From positions 9,213,338 through 9,277,337 of the forward strand of contig CM077820.1 of the NCBI GenBank assembly GCA_039720395.1: 64,000 nt of DNA. The letters run 5' to 3'. Position 1 is the first letter of the stretch. Every line of letters begins with the position of its first letter. Origin of the DNA: Liquidambar formosana. Taxonomy: Eukaryota; Streptophyta; Magnoliopsida; Saxifragales; Altingiaceae. Shown piece after piece: positions 1 to 12,252 of the stretch. Position numbers and translations under genes: made by a program. A model generated the notes under the pieces. It worked only from the letters and a program-made list of their open reading frames with translations, was not told the origin of the DNA and did no database searches.

Positions 1-393
1 TTGCTCCAAAAGGAAGACACATTGCCCCCAACCATACATTTTGAAAAGTACTTAAAAATGCACTTCTCAGGACTCAAGTAATGCTGGTTGGAGCATTGAG
101 CCCTATCCTAATTTGGAGCAAACTCCAATAATCCCATATGGAGTACTTGATATGTGTAAGTAGCAATCTAAGGAGGTAGCTGTGGCAATCAATCGACATA
201 AATTTCCTACATTTATTTATTTACGTAGTTTTATAGACTTCAATGGGAAAATGGTAAGATGGTAGCCCTAAATATAGAATAAAGCCATGCAAAGATAATG
301 TGACTACGTTAAAAGCATGACTTGAAGGGGACCTGAATGTTGAACTAAAACGCATGACACAAAAGCCGAAGAGCCTTTATGTTTTTTCTTCTT

Positions 394-427
<34 letters not shown>

Positions 428-1369
428 GGAGTTGGGTTTGAGTGGCTGTGATGGTGGAAATGGGCTCTTGCATGTTGGTTTAGACCAGAAGAAGCAGAAG
501 AGAACGTAACATTTTTTCCTTTTTCTATTTTTCTGTGAAAGAAGGTAACAATTTTGATTCTAAGCTTTTGGTTTCTTTGTGGAGAATTGGGATTTTTGAA
601 GACTTCATTTGGTGGGTACTTGGTATTGAGTTCTAGGAGGGGGAATTGGGTCTTTGAAGTACAATTATGGTGGTGCAGTCCATGTGCATGGCACAACCAA
701 AAGCACAAGTTTGTTAGTTCTATAAATATGGGCATGTTAAAAACATGAAGCTATCTGCATTTTTTCTTTTGTGGTTTTTTTTTTTTTTTTGGGCTGGGAG
801 GACCTATCGGTCTAAGGTGTTCAGACCTATGACTTGACTATTTTCCAGTCTCTAGTAAGATCACCATTCACTTTAGCATGTAATCAGCCAAGAAAACCTA
901 GGTGAATGATTGGTCCCTTTATAATATATATAAAGAGTTGAAACGAATACTTTTTGCTTCTTAAGAACTATGTACGAGAACTATACTACCCCTTGACTAG
1001 CTTATGATCTTAAGTTAGGATTTTATCGATCTTGACTTACCGAATGATCTATTTGTGGTAACTGTATAGAGCGTGGACTTCAATACAATTGATATTTGGC
1101 AGCGAGTTAGTGTAAAAAGAGATTCCAAATTAGAAAATAAAACCATACCTCACATAACTTCCTTTCTCTTTATTTATTTATTTATTTATTTATTTATTTT
1201 ATTTTAATTTTTTCTCTTTTTTGGGGGATTGCTACATAGAATTATCTCAAGTTACCATTAGACCAAGACCAATGTGATACCTTCAATTTACTTCATGATG
1301 TATTATAGTTTTGAAAACTCAGACAGCGCTGGCCTAATTTGGTTGTCCCATTTTCTTGCCACAAGTATC

Positions 1370-2171
1370 TTGATTCAGTTATTTGGTCACGAAAGCTTGG
1401 ATATATCCCTTTTGTTGCCCCTTTCTCTCTTTTGGTAACTACGATGGTGGAAAATTACCATACTTGTTCATGTGCCAATTTGAAAAACACAAGACCACAC
1501 ACTGCCTTCACCCTGTGACTTGAAATTGTGATTTTGTCCAAATTTATTTGTCTAACTTATATTGCAATTGATGTGGTTTATTGTAATTCTACATCAACCC
1601 ACAAAACTACCGCGTCAATTGGACAAATAAATTTGAACTATATAATAATAGGTTTAGCGCTAAAACATCTGAGAGTTCTCACATGATATGCCAAGAGCAA
1701 CTGATATCGTCTCAGCCTTCCAAACTGAAATCTTTGCGCCCAAAGATTCTCTAAAGCGATGAACCACCACCCTCATGAAAATGGAGAATTTCAAGCGAGA
1801 TATGAAAGTCATCTCTTTTCACCTCACTCTTTCACGTACATCAAAAATTGGTGGGCTCAACATGAGTTTATATAGAGGTTTATTACGATTTAAAAGCCAT
1901 AAAATAATAGCAATATTACAAAGGATTCTTGTCCCAAATACGTTTTTTTTTTTGGGTGAAATTGTCACAAATAAGTAGTACTCGAAATAATTATCTGTCT
2001 CATCTTTTTTTCTTTTTTTCTTTTTTGATCAATAATAAATAAGAATTGAACCCTATACCCTTACTAAATTTATCATATAAGATAAAATCTAAAAAGCACG
2101 GCTTTCCTTTGATCTCTCCCCTTCTTCACCATTAATTACTGAAGATAATCCTAATCGACTACACTAAATTA

Positions 2172-2211
<40 letters not shown>

Positions 2212-3150
2212 GTCAGTGTCAAAGAGGCAATTTTAGAGTAAATCAAATTTCCTTCATTATTGGAAGAGGATGGGCTACTCTTAATTATGTAGCACAAGAG
2301 TCCACTGGGTCCAACAATGAACCCCCGACCCAAAAAAGAAAATTTAAATTTAAAATTAAAAAAAAAAATTCCTCATCCGTGACGCCTCCAAGTTTCTTGC
2401 TTTATGATTTTCCTCGAAAATTTTTTTTTAGGACTAGCACGTTGGATCAGGGTACCTACTAGTATATAGACGGTTATGTTTCTATCAGTATGTATTGATA
2501 TAAGTTATATCAATATCATGTATTGAGAGTTGTATCTCCTTGCATTGGTTCAATTACTTCATTATACCTCATCTCCCATAAATGCACAAAGTACAATTCC
2601 TAATGTGGGTGTTGATATAAGATATATTAGCACGTGCTTACCAGTATATAGATATATATAACTATATGTCCAGACAACAAGCAATCTACAGGATTATCTC
2701 TAATATTTTCTGATTCATTGGTAAACATAATAACCATACACAGGGTATAAGGTTTCATGCTTCATAGTTCCCATGGGTTTTGGATTTACTTGGTTCATAT
2801 GAGTTGTGATATCTTATATGGGTATGGGATTTTATCTGAACGGTTTCCTTGTCACTAAAAAAGAAAAAAAAAAAACCATAATTACCATATATAAATTTTG
2901 CAATCGAGGAAGTTAAATACCAAAAATTATAGATTTCAGGGTAGGGTGTAATTAAGAATAATATTTTGGCTATGGCTGGAGGTGCAAACAAAGCTGAAAG
3001 CAAGAAGAATATCTTGAAACTTTTTCAGAAGATTTCTAAGTTGTATATAGAAAATGAGGAAATGAAATTCTTCACATATTATATCATACTTGTTTCTTGG
3101 TTGGGTAAACATCAAATTTGAGGAGTGTTTTTGACTTTTATGTCTCAGAA
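1370..3150. repeat. Old local duplication, left copy
   Basis: Several blocks here recur, diverged, in the same strand sense at 3895-6345. The clearest pairs are 1500-1530 with 3968-4000 (the TGACTTGAAATTGTGA string), 1735-1850 with 5325-5420 (the ATGAACCACCACCC string), 2100-2390 with 6090-6240, 2905-2985 with 6250-6335 (AGATTTCAGGGT) and 3005-3150 with 4180-4330 (GAGTGTTTTTGACTTTT). Block order differs for the last pair, so there has been rearrangement after duplication. No reading frame is shared between the copies. Confidence 0.6.
2437..2660. mobile_element. Palindromic MITE-like repeat, family Y
   Basis: It has inverted arms built around TGATATAAGTTATATCA near the left end and GTTGATATAAG near the right, with CATTG..TTGTA..CC arms inside. 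Relatives lie at 29583-29750, 50912-51115, 54402-54585, 54586-54775 and 61217-61370. There is no coding capacity. Confidence 0.55.
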
Positions 3151-3894
3151 TGGGAGGGCAGTGTTGTATTTTTCAAAATAAAATACAAATATTGATTCAA
3201 ATTATTAATTATTTTGTGATATTATGACCATCATGTCATTTACTAATTTTGTTTATTTGTATGAATTAGTAGGCATATTACAATTGAAGGTCACATATTT
3301 CTTTGGAATATAAAAGAAAATGGTTTTTTCCACTATATATATATATTTTATGGTTTTTAATGATCTTCTTCTTCTTCTTTGGAATAAGAAAAATCACAAG
3401 AGTTTTAAAAAGTTTTTTCCCAATCCTTCTTTTCTCTCAATCCATAAATTTCTTTATATAAATTTCATCTATTATTCTTCAATATTTTTCATGGAACGAT
3501 CTAGAATTATTCGGTTTCTTATACTTGCGAGTGCACGTGTATGAGAAACACGATTGTTGTAACCTGGAGGGTTGGGGTGTTAGAAGACTTAGATGCACCG
3601 AGTGATTCACTCTGACGAGCGCAAATCAACTTTTAATAACAGTATTTTCATGCATCTCAATCGATAAATTTATTTCTTATTTTATTATAAATTATATTAT
3701 TTCGTATTTTGATTTTTAACATTTATGTTTTTGTTCAATATTTCCAACGGGAGAATATGAATAGTTTGGCTTTGACTATATGGTTCCCACAAAACCATAA
3801 ATAGCAATTCCACCAATCTCTCGGAAAAACAAGGTCAGATTGTGTTGCTTGTTTTTCCCTAGTTTTTTTGCCAAATGATAGAAGAACCCAACTC

Positions 3895-6345
3895 ACAAGT
3901 ATTTCATTGTCACAACTCACAAGTATCCTAATTTGGTCAAGGAAGATTGGTCACGCAAATTAAGCACCCTGCCTTCACCTAATGACTTGAAATTGTGACC
4001 TGTTTGATGGCTTTTTTATTATATTTTATTTCATTTAAGCTAGTAGTATAGTCATAGTCATGGCATCATGTAGTTTGGACTTTGGATTATCCCATTTCTC
4101 CTCCAGCTATAGCTTTCAATATATTAAATTTCTTCAGCCTCCTGGCCCATGGACTAAAGTACCATTTTCTCAAATCGTGTCTTTCTTGAAACTTTTTCAA
4201 ACATAGATTTCTAAGTTGAAAATATAAAATAAAGAAAATAAATTCTTCACGCATTACACTTGTTCTTTGGTCAGGCAAAAACATCATGTTTGTGGAGTGT
4301 TTTTGACTTTTGTGTCTCTGAATTGGGTAGCAGAACATGGACATGATTCTAATTTCATGTTATTTTATCATCATTTTTTTTTCCCTACTTTTTGGCAAGA
4401 AAGCAAACTTGCCCTTTCTCTCCAGCAGACAAGTGCTTATCCATGTTCTTGTTGGAGTGGGTGGGTAGATTTCATGATCATAAAATTAGAGGGGTTTTTT
4501 TTTTTTTTTTTTTTTTTTTGGTTTTTGGGGTGGGGAGGGGGGGGTGTCATTGGCAATAAAGTTATAGGTTTTTGTACCTTGAACCAAACTGTTATAAGAC
4601 CCTATAACAGAAGTAGATTGTTGTTTTGCTTGGATGCCGAGAATATAAAGGAAAACGAAAGGAAATTTTGAATTTATAGCTCTTGGGGTGGAATGATGTT
4701 CTTTTTAGGGTTTGAATTTTGTTTTAGAGTTTGAGTAGCATGACAGTTTATCATTGTAAAAAGCAATTATAGACATGCTGGGCACTTAGATACATGCCAG
4801 AGATGTGCATGTGTCAATTTGTGTCTCATTTTCTTCTTATAGATGAATGTCTCATATGTGCGTGCCTATCCATCATTATTTTTACAACGAAAGATAGTGA
4901 TGTAAGAATTTTCCTTTTATTTAGTTTCCAACGCTTTTCTCCTATGTATATATATATATGTGTGTGTGTATGTGTGTGTGATACACTAGAGAGAACACAA
5001 GAAGCTTAATAGCAAAAATAATAAATAAAAATTAAAAAATGCTCCTGCCTGTACCCCACACCAAAAGCACCTATATATATAATATACACACCTTGCATCA
5101 CTAATTAAGAGGTTTCTATCATCACATTAGTGGGTATTTTGGGTTCGAATGGACATCATCTGCTCATATGGGTCCAGCCACTAGCCATTTTCAGTTTTTC
5201 ACACACATTGAAACCAACAAGGGTGGTCCAGTGCAGTGCAGGTACTGGGACTTTCAGACCTTATTATTCCATGGGCTGCTTCACATCATGAATTAAAATC
5301 TAAGCTAAAGATTGGTCAAGCAAAAATCTGTGTCCAAAGATTCTCATTTGCAATGAACCACCACCCATCATGAAAGAGATTTTCAAAGAAGCTATGAAAG
5401 CCACCTCTGCTTTTTAACTCACTCTTAATAATGTATAAAAAAATTTGTGGTACAAAATGATGCCCATAGGGATTTAGATCCATGAAGGCCATAGTAAATA
5501 TCAGTATGAAAGCCACCTCTGCTTTTTTTCTCCTTCTTCTGGTCAATAATAAATAAAAAATTTGAACCCTATACCTATCACACATTTGGTATGCATTAAC
5601 CATTGTGCTAAGGGTGGCCACTTTATCAAAATGCATCCAAGGAAGTCAACTAGTCTAGTCAGTGGTGATATTTTGGCCAATAATGACGAGGTAATAGTAT
5701 TTTTACCAAAAACTTTAGTGGCATCCAATTTTATTGCTATACATATATACATAAGCACCTGATGAAATATCCAAGATTTTAAAAATATAATGTGTTGAGT
5801 GGTCATGCTTGTATGGTTGTTCTTGATTAAGCTTTCTAAAAAATTTTGTAACTATCTCTTTAGTGCTCTCTTTCAATATGTACAAATCCGAAAAAGAAAA
5901 AGAAATAAAGTTTACCCTAACCCATGATTACATACCGAAATTAAAAATGTCTCACAATTGTTCGAGTTTTTTAAATCACCTCAATTATTTTCCATTTTAA
6001 GAGAACTTAATCCTTAAGTAAAGATAGGTTTAATTTTTTATTTTAAAATCCACTAAGCTTAAAAAAGTGAGGCTCTAGCTCCTAATCCTTTGATATATAT
6101 CCCTTTGCCTCTTTCCCACTAAGGACTGAAAATTACCCTAACCCACTATACTAATAATTTCTTCATGTCATATAATTGTATCAGCTTTAAAGAGGGATTA
6201 TACAATGAATCAAATTTCCTCATCTGCAACTCCTCCCCATTATAGCCATTTTGAAATCAAGGAAGTTGAGGTAAATACAAAAAAATAGATTTCAGGGTGG
6301 GGTGTAATCAAGAATAACATTTTGGCTACAGCTGGAGACTAACAC
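3895..6345. repeat. Old local duplication, right copy
   Basis: This is the partner of 1370-3150. Homologous blocks are separated by unrelated insertions, including T-rich and TG-rich tracts around 4497-4540 and 4940-4980. Neither copy encodes a recognisable protein, so this is a duplicated non-coding segment or a very decayed transposon. Confidence 0.55.
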
Positions 6346-7178
6346 AAAGGTGAAACAAAGCCTGATTTCGGCTTGTACCATGAAATGAGGCTGGATATAA
6401 CCTAGGATTGTTATAATCAAGGTTGTGCTAGGTTTCAGTTTTAAGACGGAGTTTACCACACATATTTTTTACCACACATATTTTTTGGAGACTGAATGAA
6501 TTCATCTTGAGGGAAGTTGAAATCCTGGCTAAATGTCCATTTTGTTTTGGCCATTTAGTGGCGTTGTTGGTCCAAATTAGGGGAGGAAAAAGCCAAAAAC
6601 ATGCATTGAGTGCTGCGAACTGGCAGGAGAGAGAATGAAAGGTTGGATCTAACATAGAGTATTTAAAATATTCAAAGAGATATTTTTATTTATTATTTAT
6701 GTATTATTTTTTAATTTTTTCCTGCATAGTCAAAACCTATGTATATTAGTAATGTATACTAGCTACATACACAAGGCATCCAAAGGGATTGATGGAGTCA
6801 CGGTTCAAACTCCCATAAAACACCAAAAAAAAAAAAGAAGAGGGTTCTCTTTCATGAGTGGAACTGTGAGAGTGACTGAATATACTCCCTGTATTTACAT
6901 GTGGAAGATCCAATTATCCATAATTTGTTAATCTTACAGCATCATTAGTAAACAAACTATGAATGACCCTTCAAACCAGAAACACAACACTCGATCACTC
7001 ATCATACCACGTAAATGAAGCTATCCGAAATTGGCAACAAGCACCAATTTGGGTTCAGATACAAACCATTTATACATTACATTAGCTAAGACATTTTTTC
7101 AGTGGGTATGTCAACCTCTGCACCCTGGTCCTTCATCATAATCCTCCAATTAATCTATCACAGTCAGAGTTTCCACAT

Positions 7179-8021
7179 TCAACAGACAAGAGAAGATCGA
7201 AGAGACGGGGCAGTAGGGAGATGTGTGCACGATGCCCAGCGGCTAACCGATTCGGTCACCATGAGATCAAGCTGCTCGAGTTGACCAAGGTCAATTGTAT
7301 TGTTCCTCTTGTTGTGGATGCCCAACATCCTAGATCCACTAGTTACTCCAGCTCTTCTACCTTCAGCTCCCTTGTGCTCGATTTCTGTTGCCCCGAAGCA
7401 AAGAGAAGAATTTGAAAACATAAACAGATTCCCCAAGCTTGCCTCTGCATTGTAAGGCAGAAAATTAGTTATGGATTAAAGTTATAAAGACGGACCATAG
7501 GAACTTCAGAATATATAAAACTCAAATACCTCCATGAACTGCATCTACTCTTGATATGTCAGCTGAAAAAACTGATGAACAATTATTCCCTTGCTCCACT
7601 ACAGAGCCTGGGCCGAAGAATGCAAAGCTTGGCATCGAGGGAACGGTGGGTGATAATTCCAGGGTGTTGGATTCATCAATGCTATGGAAAGAAAACCCAC
7701 CAGATACAAAAAGAGGTGTTGATGGGTCTGCCAGGAAAGTAGAAAATGATGATCTGCATGTGAATGAAGGGGACTGGGCATCACAAATAATAGGTGATCC
7801 AGCACCAAAACTGATGTCCTCATCCCTGGCCATAAACGAGTTAGAGAAAGAGCCTCCACTAGCATATAATTGTCCCCAACTTTGGTTTTCACGTTCATTC
7901 GTTTCTTCAGAAAGCGTTGCATGCTCCCTTATCCAAGAGTGATCTACAGAAGGAGAGAAACAAAATCAAAATTTTTAGAAGAATACAGGAAAATAAAAAA
8001 GGGGGGGGGGTGGGTTTTTTT

Positions 8022-8052
<31 letters not shown>

Positions 8053-9988
8053 GCAGAGGAGCCATAATTTATGCAAAAGGCAAAAATTTAAAAGGGTCAT
8101 TGTTTGGTGCAATGGTAAAAGTCTCGGGCTGCCAAGCGCGAATGCACATGTTCGAACCTTGAGAGCAGCCAGTTCATGCAAAAAGTATAAAAGGTTAGCA
8201 CTGTGTCCAGTTCACCCATCCCAGGAACCCCCTTTCGTGACACCAACACTGGGTAATAGGAAAAATCTAAATTACAAATGGAACAAGTTTAGGGAGATAC
8301 AGTTTGTTGATTTGGGGCCTACACAACACTCAACAGGGACACAAGTAATCTGCCTATTGATGACATTTTGTTTCAGTAATGTGGCTGCATCATATTAAGG
8401 AGAGTTTGGTCTGCACAGTCCCATATGCCGACATAAAGTTACTAAAAGACTGAACACAATTTGAGACACTATTGAGTTCATCATGTACACAAATTACTCA
8501 TGACTACTTGTCCAAGTGCTCAAAAACATTAGAAAAGAAAGATGGATGGATATGATATCAGGCCTGTGTGAATGTAAAATATCAAATTGTGTAATTGAAA
8601 TGGGCTCAACAAGAATGACGTTGTACAGATAGTGCAAACTACAATCTCATACATTAACTGTTTGGATGAATTTGGGGGAATACATAAGTATATTTTTGGA
8701 GACCGCCAGGAATTTGAATGGGGGTCTACTCTTGTAGTTTTGGATACCCCACATATACATGTATTTTCCCCTTCCATTTGATGATTTAAATACAATTTAA
8801 TTAATCATCAAAAATAATTATGGAACCGAAAAAAAAACACATGAAAAACTAACTCCTTATCCTATCACCCTCTTCATATGCATTATGATCCACCATAATC
8901 CAAACCATACTGTCTGAATCTAACAATTACAATAAACTACGATGATCATTTCCGGTAGATAAACAAAGGTAAGTAGCTAACCAACTTACCTAGAACCTGC
9001 TTAGCTGTGAGCCTTTGAGAAGGATCTACACAGAGCATTCCCCTAATCAAATCCTTGGCAGATTCAGATATGCGATCCCAAGGCTCGTAAGGGAACCGTA
9101 GATCAGCTGCTCTAACAGCATCAAAAATTCGAGACTTAGTCTTCCCCCAAAATGGTGGCATCCCACTGAGGAGAATATAAAGAATAACCCCTGCACTCCA
9201 CACATCAGCAGCCTGGTTATAGCCCCCTGCCAGCACATCAGGAGCTATATAAAACGGACTCCCAACAGTCCCACGCAAATTTTGCCCTGTTTGAACAAAG
9301 CCCAAATGCTTAGAACATCAACAATTTGATTTTAGAAGAAAATTTAAGATTAATATATCCACTATTAACCAAGGAGAATAAAATAAATGTGACTCTACCA
9401 GGCTTGATGTAGGTCGCAAGACCAAAATCTGCCAATTTGATCGGTGAGGAAGAGGCTTTTGTGGCTAAAAGAATATTTTCCGGCTTCAGATCTCTATGAA
9501 CAACACCTTTTTCATGACAATACAACACCACTTGCATAAGGTGCCTGAAGAGAACCCTGGCCTCAGCCTCTGAGAATTTTCCATGCTTCTCTAACTGGTG
9601 ATAAAGCTCCCCTCCAGCACAAAGCTCCATCACCAAATGAACATAATCTTCCTCCTCATAAACTGCTTTGAGATCAACAACATTTGGGTGCCCAGACAAC
9701 CTAGTCATAATTTCAATCTCAAGCTTCACACTCCGCACATCATCAGGGGTGACCAATCTATCTTTAGCAATCGATTTACATGCCAATACTTCTCCAGTCA
9801 ATTTATCGGAGCACATCCTAATAACCCCAAACTGTCCCCAACCCAATTGCTCACCAAGAACATATCGGTCTTTCAAATTCGAGGTCTGGTTTGTGTCCAA
9901 TATGGTTTCAGTTAAGCTCTCAACTTTGTAAGAATTGCGCTGGTTGGATCGATGATTCTTTGGTGCTCTTGCTCTTGGCAACAGCCAT
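7179..9988 (-). CDS. PEPKR1-like Ser/Thr protein kinase (CDPK-SnRK superfamily), frame break near start
   Basis: This is a cytoplasmic or nuclear-type serine/threonine kinase related to Arabidopsis PEPKR1. Exons on the minus strand are 9988-9399, 9286-8990, 7943-7530 and 7444-7179, all with GT-AG borders in matching phase. The kinase core shows the glycine loop (GWGQFG), the ATP lysine (CKSIAK), HRDLKPEN, DFG, and APD in place of APE. A serine-rich C-terminal extension of about 220 residues follows, and no EF-hand is present, so calcium is not bound directly as in CDPKs. The kinase frame is open back to a TGA beside 10026 but has no ATG before the glycine loop. The only suitable ATG (9988) lies one frame off. 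Exons from 9988 sum to 1567 nt; removing one base gives 521 codons plus stop, close to the 522 residues I recall for PEPKR1. I infer a single-base insertion between 9988 and about 9930. The kinase assignment is firm, the PEPKR1 name likely. Confidence 0.85.
8001..8053. repeat. G10 / T17 / G22 homopolymer block
   Basis: A run of 10 G (8001-8010) is followed by 17 T (8015-8031) and then 22 G (8032-8053), inside a kinase intron just before the SINE. Runs this long are G-quadruplex candidates and also the places where sequencing and assembly fail most easily, so the exact length is doubtful. Confidence 0.8.
8092..8275 (+). mobile_element. tRNA-derived SINE in kinase intron
   Basis: It has a pol III A box (TGGTGCAATGG, 8105-8115) and a B box (GTTCGAACC, 8150-8158) at tRNA spacing, then a non-tRNA body and an A-rich end near 8260-8275. 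The tRNA part does not fold as a full functional tRNA. It lies in the third kinase intron, antisense to the gene. I found no clear target-site duplication. Confidence 0.65.
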
Positions 9989-11075
9989 ACCAATTTCTCG
10001 TCACCCAATCGATCCAAAAACACCAATCAAGACCTCAACAAAATATTCTAGGTTCTCAGATATGGCCTGACGCTTCTTGACACCGTTTTCCCAATAAATT
10101 AGAACAATAAAATTTAAGTCAAAGTCTTGATGTATTGCTTACATTCACATCCACCAAAACCACAATTCAGGTCAAAATTCTACAAGAAGCTTCTCGTGGA
10201 TAGTAGTTGAAGTCCCACAACAATGCTGACCATGAAGGATTCACCGTCTCTGGACAATATGACGCAAGAAAATAAACCCGAAAACATCCAAAGATCATAC
10301 CCTAAGCCCTGCAAATATACAATTAAAATGTACCAAAATTCAGATTCACTCGCATATATATAAAAATATATATAGATATTAGAACAAATAATAAACAAAA
10401 TCCGTCAATAATAAACAAAGCCCATTAGTGAAAATTGAAGGATGGATCATGTTTTATATTAAAAATAAAATATATGAACTCTGACCAGCTTCGATTCAAG
10501 TTTTCCAACATAATTCAAATTTAATGCACACACACAAAATCTCCCACCCACCATTTACCGGACCGTTTTAACAAAAAGCATTCAATTTAACACCTCCGAA
10601 TTAAAACCCTAATAATCTCAAAACAGCTAAAGACGAACCTACATCACCACTAAATATCAAAAGAGCCAACACCCATTAGCTAAAAAAAAAAAAAAAACCC
10701 AAAATTAACAAATGATCACAAAATTCAACACGAGCCCATCAAATATTTACCGACAATAAATCATTCCAGATCCGAGAACTTCCATGAACCAGAAATATAT
10801 GTAAAACCCACATTTCAAAATCACACACACATCTAGATATGTAAAGACAGATAAAGAAAAACAGAGACCTGAGGTGAGAGGGAGAGGAGCCACAGAAGAA
10901 GAAGAAGTCCGTTGGAGCTGAAACTCAGCTCCCGACGACAGGCCAGGCCCTCCCGTGGGGCTCTGCTTGTCTCCCCAGGTATTTGCCCAAAACCCCACTT
11001 GTTCTTGTTGAGGGTGTTTGCTTCCTGTCTTTTGAAATTAAAAGCTTCCACGGATTTGAACACCGACTTTAATTA
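9989..11075 (-). promoter_or_regulatory. Kinase 5' leader with intron
   Basis: The leader appears to be split. A GC-richer exon spans about 11075-10869 and ends CAG|GTCTCT, and the next exon opens at 10308 after TTTGCAG and runs into the coding exon. The first exon contains open frames that end at the donor, but none reaches the kinase frame. The intron contains AT-rich and AC-rich sequence. The transcript start is not fixed by the sequence. Confidence 0.6.
10167..10298 (-). promoter_or_regulatory. Two overlapping upstream ORFs in kinase leader
   Basis: In the second leader exon, ATG at 10298 opens a 43-codon frame ending at 10167, and ATG at 10287 opens a 35-codon frame ending at 10180 in another register. 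Both stop well before the main start at 9988, so they could limit translation of the kinase. Whether either peptide is conserved cannot be judged here. Confidence 0.5.
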
Positions 11076-11340
11076 AGTTTACTCTTTCGTTTCCTTAAAA
11101 AAATAAAAATAAAGAAATAAATATGGAGTAATAAACTAATAAATAATAATAATTTTGTAATGTATGACTTTTGACCTTTTATTGTCTCCCTCGCGTATGT
11201 ATCAACCCCTTACTCGCACTTCCATTGGGTGATGTTTATCACTCCGTAAAAAATTTGTCACAGCTATTCCAATTAGTATTTTTCGTTTTTCTTTTTTTTT
11301 ATTTAATTACGATTTATATGTTCAAAGTTCCAAATATTAA

Positions 11341-11731
11341 GGCACCATTTGATTGCACTTTTTAAAAGATTATTTTTTATTTTCTTGTTTTTTGCTTTTA
11401 AGTACAAACAACAAAAACAAAAACGTGTTTAGTAAAATTGATTTCATCAGTGATCTTTCGGATGTAATAGGAAAGTTTACTGAATCATTGTTGTCCAAAC
11501 GGAAGCTTAGGACAGGCACAATCTCTCTCAATCGCAAATTTTTTGAGTTAAGGTCAAGCTCTTTAAAAGGAATAAAAATGACTTTTAGAAGCAAATCTCT
11601 ATTACTTTTGCTTAAATCAAATATTTTGTTTTTTGATTTCTAGAAATCTTTTTTAGTTCTTCTAACCAAACAGTACCTTTTGTTTTTAAAAGCAAAAAAG
11701 ATTTTAAAATAAGTGCAACCAAACGGTGTCT
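11341..11731. mobile_element. hAT-like MITE
   Basis: The left end reads GGCACCATTTGATTGCACTT and the right end, reverse complemented, reads GACACCGTTTGGTTGCACTT: 17 of 20 bases agree as terminal inverted repeats. The body is AT-rich and non-coding, and the enclosed open frames are chance. Confidence 0.6.
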
Positions 11732-11977
11732 AAATTTTTGATGGCTCATTCCATAATTTTGATAACAAGCTTGTTATTTATTTTCTTTCAAATCATATTG
11801 ACTTTTATTCACTAATTTTAGAGATTTCAATCTTATATTACCATCGACCTTTCGCTTTCAAGGTATGTCTCATTCAAATCAGGGTTTGAGTTTATGGAGA
11901 TCTTAATTTCTACTCTACATAAATATGTGTGTTATGTGTGTGGGGTATGTAGGTTTTCTTATAGTTTGACAATTAAG

Positions 11978-12252
11978 GGCGTGTTTGGTTTTGGTTCTCA
12001 AAAAAAGAATTTATCATAAACATGTTTTTAGAGAATACCAGTTTTTTTTTGGAAATATGTAATATCTATTGGTCACGTTTCTACTGAACCAAAAAAAGAG
12101 GCAATGAGGAGTAGTAATAATAACACGATTTTAACATTTTATTATAATGAAAGCGTATACAAGAAAAATTCAAGTGCTCTTAAATGTTTGGTTTTTTTCC
12201 TTTTTTTCCTTCTATTAATGGTTTCCAAACACAAAACTAAACACGTCCTTGA
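11978..12252. mobile_element. hAT-like MITE
   Basis: The left end GGGCGTGTTTGGTTTTGG pairs with the inverted right end GGACGTGTTTAGTTTTGTG. It is short and non-coding, close to another element of similar style at 11341. Confidence 0.5.

Larger units (their letters stand above)
1..7090. other. Gene-free intergenic region
   Basis: I see no convincing exon here. The open frames are short, lack recognisable motifs and run through homopolymers (for example a 32-T run at 395-426). The stretch holds an AT microsatellite near 2174-2209, a palindromic repeat near 2437-2660, an old non-coding duplication (1370-3150 against 3895-6345), and an A-rich tract after a tRNA B-box-like string near 6800, which may be a SINE scrap. 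The last 100 bases or so are probably the 3' UTR of the minus-strand kinase gene. Confidence 0.7.

Noticed and set aside
304..735. A 143-codon minus-strand frame with a lysine run
   Set aside because: The lysine run is the reverse of a 32-T tract, composition is low-complexity and no motif is present.
7556..7942. Plus-strand 128-codon frame opposite the kinase C-terminus
   Set aside because: It is the antisense of kinase exon 3, whose minus-strand frame joins the kinase in phase.
8096..8170. A possible functional tRNA gene
   Set aside because: A and B boxes are present, but the stems do not pair as a tRNA and the sequence continues into a SINE body.
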